Positions 10,201-13,005 of a DNA stretch of 13,005 nucleotides are shown here, piece by piece. The stretch spans positions 1-13,005 of the forward strand of contig JAOZMQ010000029.1 of assembly GCA_029934195.1 (NCBI GenBank), read 5' to 3'. Made by a program: the position numbers and the translations under genes. Every line of letters begins with the position of its first letter. Position 1 is the first letter of the stretch. A model generated the notes under the pieces. That model was not told the DNA's origin and did not search any database. It saw only the letters and a program-made list of their open reading frames with translations. Source of the DNA: Candidatus Cloacimonadota bacterium. Its GTDB lineage: Bacteria > Cloacimonadota > Cloacimonadia > Cloacimonadales > JAOZMQ01.

Positions 10201-13005
10201 GAGGTCAAACAACTTACCAGTTTGATATTGCTGATTTCATTAATGATGCAGAAACTTCTGATGAAAATCTTATTGTTGAGTTTTTCCTTGATGGAAATAC
10301 TCAAGGTACTTTTGGTGGTACTTTAACAAATATTGGTGGAACTATTTGGGAATACAATGTTGCAGGTAATATAGCTGATATTGATTATATTATTTATCGT
10401 GTTCTTGATGAAGAAAATGTTCAATCCAATTTCCAATTATTTACAATCACTGGATTGCCTTCGGATAATCATATTAATAGAGCAGCTCCGGTTGCTTTTG
10501 ATGATGACTATAATATTCAATACGGTCATGACCCAATAAATGTTCAATTTACAGGTATGGATCCTGATGGAGCAGTTGCAAGAGAACAACTTGATATTGT
10601 TATCCTTCAAGAACCATCTTTTGGAATACTCGAAGGGTTTGAATTCAAAAGTTATCTTGCTCCAGTGCTGACTTGTTTTGGAGGTCAATATACGGCGACT
10701 ACTAATGATGCTGTGATTGACTCAATTAAATATGCAATTTTGTGGGAAGAAAGAGAACCGATTGAAGGTGTTCTTTATATCAATGTTGCAGAAGGAACTG
10801 TTTCTCCAATACTTGCAGAAATTGCAAATGTTATAATGATGGAGGAAGCTACCGAAGAAAGAGAGCTTTTTTATGAAGATCTCGATACTGATGCATTAGA
10901 CTTAACTTGGACGGCGGTTTCTGTTCCAGTAATAAATGGAATTGATTTTACGTTTACTGAAGCTACTGAAAATTCTATATCTCTTTCAATAGAATCTCCA
11001 TTAGATTATTATGGAAATTCCGTTGTAACTATAAAAGTAGAAGATCAAGATGGATTATTTGCATCACAAAATTTCCAATTAACAGTTGAGAATACAAATG
11101 ATGCTCCAAATATTTATTCAATTAGCGATTGTGAAATTGATGAAGATAACGAGATTACAGTAATTGTACCTGTTGTTGATCCGGACCCAAATCCGACTCT
11201 TAACCTAAGTGCAATTGCCGAACCATCTGATTATATATCAAACTTAACTTTTGATGGCTCACAATTAATCATAACTCCAGCTGAAAATGTAAACGGAGAA
11301 GTTCAAATTACCGTTTCTGTAGATGATGGAATTAGCGATTTAGTTGATGAAGAAAGTTTCTTACTAAATATTATTCCTGTTAATGATACTCCTCAATTGG
11401 CTGAAATTAATTCTGTTCTAATGCCTCCATCTACCACGAATGAGATTGTAATTATTCCTGAAGATGTAGATCTTTTAGATTTGCTTACAGTTTCAATTCA
11501 AGTAGAAAATGAAGAACTGCTTCCTGCTGGTTCAATTATAATAACTCCAGATAATCCGCAAATTCAAGGAACAGAAAGGACTATTTCAATTACACCTGTA
11601 CCGGGTATGACCGGTTCTTCAAATGTTTATGTTACTATTTCAGATGGTATTGAAGAAATAGTAAGAGCTTTTGAAGTAAATGTAATAGTTCTTGATCAAC
11701 ATTTTGAACTTTGTTATCAGGGAAATCCATATACGCCAATGAATTTCTATAATAATGCTTCAACAATAGATAATACAAATATGCAAGCAGGTGACGAAAT
11801 TGCAATATTTGACGAAGAACTTTGCGTTGGTCTTGGAGTTCTTACTGAAGAAATTAATGAGTATTTTGTGATCGTAGCTTCAGCAGATGATCCAACAACT
11901 CCTGAAATTGATGGGTTTACAGATGGAAATTCTGTCGCCTTCAAATTGTGGGATTTGATGAACGGTAATGAAGTCACTGATGTGACTACAACATATCAAA
12001 ACGGTGAGGAAATTTTTGTTCCACAAGAATATGCTGTTCTTGCTATTGCCGGAACAAATCCGGGAATTAACCATCAGCCAGTTGCTGATGCCGGAGATGA
12101 TCAAATAGTTGAAATTGGTGAGCTTGTTCAGCTTGATGGTACTGGATCCTATGACCCTGATGGACATAGCTTTACATACTTATGGACAGCACCAGTTGAA
12201 ATAATACTTGATAATTATACATCTGCAACTCCAACTTTTTTAGCACCGAATGTAAATGAAGTCACTGATTTTACAATTGAACTTCAAGTAAATGATGGAG
12301 AACTGAATTCATTCCCTGATGCTGTTGTCATTACTGTAAATAGTATCAATGTAGCACCAATAGCTGATGCAGGTGAAGACCAAATAGTCTATGAAACTTA
12401 CAATGTTACCCTTGATGGTTCAGATTCTTATGATCCAAATGGAGATGAGATTACATATCTTTGGACAGCTCCAGATGGTATTGTTCTGGATGATGTAACT
12501 CTTGCTACTCCATCATTTTTAGCTCCGGAAGTGGATGTTAATACGAACTTTACATTCTCTCTTGTTGTTGATGATGGCGAATTTACATCAGAAATTGATG
12601 AAGTAATTATTACTGTTCTGAATTCTGATTCTCATTTTATTCCAGTTAATTTAGGAAATCCATATCAAGCAATGAACTTTTATGTTACAAGTGCTGCAAT
12701 TGATATGGTTGATTTAGTAAGTGGAGATGAAATCGGTATTTTTGATGGTGATCTTTGTGTTGGAGTTGGAATTCTTTCAGAAGAAATTACAAATTATCTT
12801 GTCGTACTGGCTTCTGCAGATGATCCAACAACTCAGGAAATAGATGGTTTCATTGATGGTAATCCAATTACTTATAAACTTTGGGATAGTAGTGAATTAA
12901 TTGAAGCAGATGATGTTCAAGCAACTTATCAATCGGGCGATGAAATTTTTACATCACTTGGAACTTCAGCGGTTGCTTTAAATGGTACAACAGCTGGTCA
13001 AAATC
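1173..13005 (+). CDS. Giant secreted PKD/cadherin-like repeat surface protein (3' end missing)
   Basis: The reading frame starts at ATG 1173 and stays open to the window end, giving at least 3,944 codons. I read it line by line without finding a stop or frameshift. Order: signal peptide (residues 1 to ~23); eight blocks of one ~120-residue module A plus two or three ~90-residue PKD-like modules B (residues ~31-2,709); about eight cadherin-like/tandem-95-type domains (~2,710-3,509); then A-B-B and a final A cut by the edge. B modules show the PKD hallmarks ADAGEDQ, LDGSASYDPDGDxITYLWTAP, PTFTAP and VNDGE. No catalytic domain is visible. PKD and cadherin-like arrays are known as extended, often calcium-dependent spacers or adhesion domains at the cell surface. 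Its role here, an adhesin, surface filament or matrix protein, is inferred. Lys and Arg are almost absent from residues 29-2,706. Export is expected to use Sec plus T9SS by analogy with the upstream protein, but the C-terminus is outside the window. Confidence 0.95.
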   Translation, partial: MKNKRNVLLVFALLVISSLLFSASGINRDEHFIPIYQNNPITPMTIYVTEALIDGVNIGADDEIGIFDGDNCVASAVLTGEIINYVAISVSADDPDTPELEGFIEGNSIIFKLWNSTTSMEIIDVAVTYQSGGNIFLPNETASVALSGTSPGENHAPMADAGEDQSVEINELVTLDGSGSYDEDGDEITFLWTPPVSITLNDNTSENPTFTAPVVLEDTDYEFVLIVNDGELNSAPDAVIITVIAPNQAPVADAGEDQAVNEGDFVSLDGSDSFDPDGDNLTYLWTAPEGITLDDNTSITPGFTAPEVLEDTEYVFSLVVNDGEFNSNIDEVVINVLNIIIPLPPVADAGNNQIVNEFAIVTLDASASYDPNGDAITFIWTAPAGIVLDDVTSVNPTFTAPDVEDSEQFVIELEVSDGDLTDTDSVIITVNNENHFVPVYSGSPINPMNFYVTQAIIDGNNMVQGDEIGIFDGELCVGAGVLDGQIVSNFAMVASADDPVTPEIDGFIAGNNIIFKLWDSANSIEVTDISVTIQSGNTTFTPSGTSVVALAGTTPGGNHPPIANAGDDQTVIEEEIVQLDGSDSYDPDGDNLTFLWTAPEGITLVNPTTANPIFTAPQVDEDTDYEFILVVNDGEMNSSPDAVIITVENYIINIAPVSDAGEDQEVNEGILVSLDGSGSYDPNGDNLTFLWTAPEGITLNNSTSITPSFTAPLVDENTEYLFSLEVSDGELNDTDEVIINVLNVTTPQAPIADAGVNQIVFETDLVTLDGSASYDPEGETLAYLWTAPSDITLSDPAVVNPTFIAPEVGEDTNYTIILSVFDGTLWSEEDEVIITVQDIPQQAHFSTIWSGNPYQAMNIYVTSAILDGQDLDLNDEIGVYDNGNCVGLIILTEPIGDYVTFVASADDPSTPEVDGFISGNDVLFRLWDYDNQIEISDVTTVFQQGSVFAPMGMSVVSLNAATPGQNHAPVADAGDNQSVAIEEVVQLDGSASYDPDGDVITYLWTAPEGITLDDPTSVTPTFTAPNVINNEEFQITLVVNDGEFNSSPDAVIITVLSGNTPPVADAGEDQTVYENSLVTLDGSASYDPDSDEITYLWTAPFGISLDDNTSINPTFTAPELEEDTDFTFSLIVNDGEDNSIADEVIITVQNSNQHFMTIWSGNPYQPMNIYITAATIDGLNATTDDEIAVFDGTNCVGVYILEEEISSYVSFIASADDPSTPDIDGFIAGNEMTFQLWDASEVIVVGNVIATNQSGDSVFTPLGTGTFALVGTNTGFNQSPIANAGEDQSVDVGDLVQLDGSASYDPDGDVITFLWTAPIEITLDDPTAEMPTFTAPNVIENTPFEISLVVNDGEFNSAPDAVTILINITNTPPVADAGEDQTVYENSLVTLDGSASYDPDSDEITYLWTAPFGISLDDNTSINPTFTAPELEEDTDFTFSLIVNDGEDNSIADEVIITVQNSNQHFMTIWSGNPYQPMNIYITAATIDGLNATTDDEIAVFDGTNCVGVYILEEEISSYVSFIASADDPSTPDIDGFIAGNEMTFQLWDASEVIVVGNVIATNQSGDSVFTPLGTGTFALVGTNTGFNQSPIANAGEDQSVDVGDLVQLDGSASYDPDGDVITFLWTAPIEITLDDPTAEMPTFTAPNVIENTPFEISLVVNDGEFNSAPDAVTILINITNTPPVADAGIPQTVNENIEVTLDGSGSYDPNGDEITYLWTIPEGIEVDDNTSMTPVFIAPEVSEDTEYTFSLIVNDGEFNSDPSEVVVLVQNIETHFITVFQGNPYQAMNFYVTSALIDGNPVESDDEIAVFDGENCVGLIHLEEEISSYVTFAASADDPSTPDIDGFIAGNEINFKLWDESQQLEINDVSITFQSGNEVFTPLGTASVALNSTSPGQNHAPVALAGEDQTFEIGETVQLDGSASYDPDGDEITYLWTAPEGIVLDDPTSATPTFEAPFVPLNTDFEIVLVVSDGELNSNEDAVVITVIVGNTPPVADAGNPQTVFESIEVTLDGSASYDPDGDILTYQWTAPIGIELDDATSVTPSFIAPQVDDSEDYEFSLIVFDGDLYSEISSVIITVENLDQHFVLSYIGNPYQPMNFYVTAATIDGLNMIEGDEIALFDNEICVGHAILTEEIITDDALSMIASADDPSTPEIDGFITGNNIIFKLWDADEEIEIDDISVTFQSGSQTYSPLATSVVALNGTTPGQNHAPIADAGEDQTVNIGDFVQLDGSNSYDPDGDNLTYQWIAPEEITLDDPTSETPTFTAPLVPANEEFAITLSVFDGELYSELDAVLITIIIENNPPVANAGEDQEVIENTLVTLDGSASYDPDGNEISYLWTAPEGIILDDVTAINPTFIAPENTEVSEYLFSLIVNDGEFDSEIDTVLITVLNSTSHFSVIYSGNPYQAMNFYVTSAVLDGSNLGENDEIAIFDGENCVGFGILTGEISNFITIVASADDPITPDIDGFIEGNDISFKLWNSLNEEEIDDVTITYQSGSEVFTPLGTAVVALNGATAGQNHAPVANAGDNQIVAIDDLVQLDGSASYDPDGDALTYLWTAPEGIILDDVSSVSPTFTAPMVLVETEFQVTLVVNDGEIDSEIDAVLITVLPENTAPIADAGEDQNVFENDVVLLDGSASYDPQNDELTYEWTVPEGIELDDNTSITPSFIAPQVEENTEFQIVLIVNDGEYNSEPSEVIITVQKINSPPVATDDNYELSEDSMQSITLYGIDEEDNNLIFEIISPPLHGSITTTRALDVVIYTPDENYFGTDSLQFKVIDSGDLFDIGTINLNVLPINDQPIISIENSHIYVDQNSAVEVIVSFNDLADGVFASDLEMQFVYDPNFGEISGDYVTGIFTYTPNPYFVGEDNIIVIAQETNGTEMLASDELPIQFEIVLTNEPPVALDQTEYIDEDENIIFLLNAYDDHDDISEMEYLIIDAPQHADSFEISGNQITYQPEADWFGTEEFTFQVIDTGLLESNIATINIVVAPVNDVPIAESAIIETGGQTTYQFDIADFINDAETSDENLIVEFFLDGNTQGTFGGTLTNIGGTIWEYNVAGNIADIDYIIYRVLDEENVQSNFQLFTITGLPSDNHINRAAPVAFDDDYNIQYGHDPINVQFTGMDPDGAVAREQLDIVILQEPSFGILEGFEFKSYLAPVLTCFGGQYTATTNDAVIDSIKYAILWEEREPIEGVLYINVAEGTVSPILAEIANVIMMEEATEERELFYEDLDTDALDLTWTAVSVPVINGIDFTFTEATENSISLSIESPLDYYGNSVVTIKVEDQDGLFASQNFQLTVENTNDAPNIYSISDCEIDEDNEITVIVPVVDPDPNPTLNLSAIAEPSDYISNLTFDGSQLIITPAENVNGEVQITVSVDDGISDLVDEESFLLNIIPVNDTPQLAEINSVLMPPSTTNEIVIIPEDVDLLDLLTVSIQVENEELLPAGSIIITPDNPQIQGTERTISITPVPGMTGSSNVYVTISDGIEEIVRAFEVNVIVLDQHFELCYQGNPYTPMNFYNNASTIDNTNMQAGDEIAIFDEELCVGLGVLTEEINEYFVIVASADDPTTPEIDGFTDGNSVAFKLWDLMNGNEVTDVTTTYQNGEEIFVPQEYAVLAIAGTNPGINHQPVADAGDDQIVEIGELVQLDGTGSYDPDGHSFTYLWTAPVEIILDNYTSATPTFLAPNVNEVTDFTIELQVNDGELNSFPDAVVITVNSINVAPIADAGEDQIVYETYNVTLDGSDSYDPNGDEITYLWTAPDGIVLDDVTLATPSFLAPEVDVNTNFTFSLVVDDGEFTSEIDEVIITVLNSDSHFIPVNLGNPYQAMNFYVTSAAIDMVDLVSGDEIGIFDGDLCVGVGILSEEITNYLVVLASADDPTTQEIDGFIDGNPITYKLWDSSELIEADDVQATYQSGDEIFTSLGTSAVALNGTTAGQN
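1263..2474 (+). repeat. Block 1: module A1 plus three PKD-like modules (B1-B3)
   Basis: A1 starts at HFIPIY (1263) and is divergent: it has NNPITPM instead of GNPYQAMN and CVAS instead of CVGx after the conserved Cys. B1 starts near 1638 (APMADAGEDQ), B2 near 1917 (APVADAGEDQ, NEGDFVSLDGS) and B3 near 2202 (PPVADAGNNQ, VTLDAS). The block is 1,212 bp long. B1 lacks the usual YDPDGD and has YDEDGD. The linker before B3 (NIIIPLP) is longer and hydrophobic. The only basic residue in the block is the Lys of FKLWN in A1. Confidence 0.85.
2475..3701 (+). repeat. Block 2: module A2 plus three PKD-like modules (B4-B6)
   Basis: A2 starts at HFVPVY (2475) with GSPINPMNFYV and GELCVGAGVL. It shares the P-I-x-P-M variant with A1. 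B4 starts near 2850 (EEIVQLDGS), B5 near 3135 (NEGILVSLDGS) and B6 near 3417 (ETDLVTLDGS). The 1,227-bp block has the same three-PKD plan as block 1, and its middle PKD (B5) matches the middle PKD of block 1 (B2) in the NEGxxVSLDGS signature, so blocks 1 and 2 form one subfamily. Confidence 0.85.
3702..4631 (+). repeat. Block 3: module A3 plus two PKD-like modules (B7-B8)
   Basis: A3 starts at HFSTIWSGNPYQAMN (3702). It is the first A module in the giant protein with the GNPYQ signature, and it has FRLWD where most others have FKLWD. B7 begins near 4074 (VVQLDGS) and B8 near 4347 (ENSLVTLDGS). From here on each block has only two PKD modules, spaced about 930 bp from A to A. B8 is the first element of the tandem duplication that runs into block 4. 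Confidence 0.85.
4346..6211 (+). repeat. 933-bp tandem duplication, two copies differing at one base
   Basis: Copy 1 is 4346-5278 and copy 2 is 5279-6211. Comparing the two line by line, I find one difference, T4385 against G5318, which is synonymous (ACT/ACG, Thr). Each copy encodes 311 residues (B8-A4-B9 and B10-A5-B11), so the frame is kept. The first 28 bases of the unit occur a third time just after copy 2 (6212-6239), after which the sequence diverges. Other blocks of the same protein differ at many synonymous and non-synonymous positions, so this pair is much younger or was recently homogenised. An assembly artefact is possible. Confidence 0.93.
4632..5564 (+). repeat. Block 4: module A4 plus two PKD-like modules (B9-B10)
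   Basis: A4 starts at HFMTIWSGNPYQPMN (4632) and has FQLWD, so it lacks the Lys seen in most A modules. Its core reads DEIAVFDGTNCVGVYIL. B9 starts near 5007 (SPIANAGEDQ, DLVQLDGS) and B10 near 5280 (ENSLVTLDGS). The block contains no Lys or Arg. A4 and B9 are identical in protein sequence to A5 and B11, and B10 is identical to B8, as a result of the tandem duplication. Confidence 0.9.
5565..6497 (+). repeat. Block 5: module A5 plus two PKD-like modules (B11-B12)
   Basis: A5 (from 5565) and B11 (from about 5940) repeat A4 and B9 exactly. B12 (from 6213) shares only its first 28 bases with B8 and B10 and then becomes a distinct PKD (GIPQTVNEN, VTLDGSGSYDPNGDE, YLWTIPEG). The A-to-A period is again 933 bp. 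B12 thus marks the right edge of the duplicated segment. Confidence 0.9.
6498..7430 (+). repeat. Block 6: module A6 plus two PKD-like modules (B13-B14)
   Basis: A6 starts at HFITVFQGNPYQAMNFYV (6498), with GENCVGLIHLEEEISSYV and FKLWD. The Lys codon at 6741 ends the long Lys/Arg-free stretch. B13 starts near 6873 (APVALAGEDQ, with ETVQLDGS) and has Leu where other PKD modules have the Asp or Asn of ADAG/ANAG. B14 starts near 7149 (PPVADAGNPQ, ESIEVTLDGS) and has YQWTAP instead of YLWTAP. Period 933 bp. Confidence 0.85.
7431..8369 (+). repeat. Block 7: module A7 plus two PKD-like modules (B15-B16)
   Basis: A7 starts at HFVLSYIGNPYQPMNFYV (7431). It is a little longer than its neighbours (IITDDALSMIASADD), which explains the 939-bp period, and has DNEICVGHAIL at the Cys motif. 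B15 starts near 7812 (DFVQLDGSNSYDPDGD, YQWIAPEE, VFDGELYS). B16 starts near 8088 (PPVANAGEDQ, ENTLVTLDGS, with DPDGNE). The only basic residue is the Lys of FKLWD. Confidence 0.85.
8370..9299 (+). repeat. Block 8: module A8 plus two PKD-like modules (B17-B18)
   Basis: A8 starts at HFSVIYSGNPYQAMNFYV (8370), with GENCVGFGIL and FKLWN. B17 starts near 8745 (APVANAGDNQ, DLVQLDGS) and B18 near 9021 (APIADAGEDQNV, ENDVVLLDGS, DPQNDE, YEWTVPEG). B18 ends in VQKINS; this Lys (codon 9291) is the only basic residue at or in any of the 20 PKD modules and marks the passage into the compositionally different insert that follows. Confidence 0.85.
9300..11699 (+). other. Insert of about eight cadherin-like / tandem-95-type domains (region C)
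   Basis: About 800 residues interrupt the A-B-B pattern. Approximate domain starts are 9300, 9573, 9879, 10161, 10476, 10812, 11097 and 11382. Linkers of the kind NDQP, NEPP, NDVP, NDAP and NDTP, and the recurring core YTPDENYFGTDSLQFKVID (later NPYFVGEDN, ADWFGTEEFTFQVID, DYYGNSVVTIKVED, NVNGEVQITVSVDD), are typical of cadherin-like bacterial Ig-fold repeats often called tandem-95. These families are extended and frequently bind calcium. Domains 4-6 are the most divergent, and their boundaries are uncertain. Two cysteines lie here (LTCFGG and SDCEID). Lys and Arg are clearly more frequent than in the PKD blocks. No module A or typical PKD is present inside. Confidence 0.75.
11700..12632 (+). 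repeat. Block 9: module A9 plus two PKD-like modules (B19-B20)
   Basis: The block pattern resumes after the insert with exactly the usual 933-bp period. A9 starts at HFELCYQGNPYTPMNFY (11700); it has an extra Cys beside the conserved one (EELCVGLGVL), and DGFTDGN replaces DGFIxGN. B19 starts near 12075 (QPVADAGDDQ, ELVQLDGTGSYDPDGHSFTYLW), where His replaces the acidic residue of DPDGD. B20 starts near 12351 (APIADAGEDQ, NVTLDGSDSYDPNGDE). Confidence 0.85.
12633..13005 (+). repeat. Block 10: module A10, cut by the window edge
   Basis: A10 starts at HFIPVNLGNPYQAMNFYV (12633), with GDLCVGVGILSEEI, ASADDPTTQEIDGFIDGN and YKLWD. It ends with the usual GTTAGQN just before where a further PKD module (NHxP...) would begin. 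The array therefore almost certainly continues past base 13005. A Gln replaces the usual Pro in TPEID. Confidence 0.85.

Noticed and set aside
9300..11699. A catalytic domain within the insert region
   Set aside because: No glycosidase, protease or lipase motif was recognised. The segment reads as beta-rich Ig-fold repeats with NDxP linkers throughout.

Overview
The window is AT-rich (roughly one-third G+C by eye) and holds two secreted, modular surface-protein genes on the + strand: the 3' end of one gene (to base 982) and the first 3,944 codons of a giant gene that starts at base 1173 and is still open at base 13005. The first protein ends in a recognisable type IX secretion (T9SS, Por-type A) sorting domain. 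Both genes share an unusual ~120-residue module. T9SS tails of the NYPNPFNPSTT type, together with a clear GAGGAA ribosome binding site, suggest an uncultured FCB-group bacterium such as Cloacimonadota, Marinimicrobia or a relative. This is an inference and a search would be needed to place it. I see no tRNA, rRNA, CRISPR array, transposase or phage gene.

Layout. Bases 2-982: 3' part of a secreted protein with a GWN-type N-terminal segment, one module 'A' and a T9SS tail. Bases 983-1172: intergenic, with a terminator hairpin (994-1032), a second larger imperfect hairpin (1043-1102), an A-rich run and a ribosome binding site (1162-1167). Bases 1173-13005: giant repeat protein with a signal peptide followed by blocks of one A module plus PKD-like 'B' modules. 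I count 10 A modules and 20 B modules. The order is A-BBB, A-BBB, six A-BB blocks, an ~800-residue insert of about eight cadherin-like/tandem-95-type domains ('C'), A-BB, and an A module cut by the window edge. I read the frame codon by codon from 1173 to the end and found no stop or frameshift.

The main points of interest are a 933-bp tandem duplication (4346-5278 and 5279-6211) that differs at only one synonymous base; a stretch of 931 consecutive residues without a single Lys or Arg; position-specific PKD subtypes showing that the protein grew by duplicating whole multi-domain blocks; and the A module itself, which carries one invariant cysteine in a D-x-x-C-V-G type motif and which I cannot assign to a named family. 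The likely picture is an exported, very long, highly anionic, probably cation-binding adhesin or surface filament, next to a smaller protein that uses the same building block. The C-terminus of the giant protein, where a T9SS tail would be expected, lies beyond the window.
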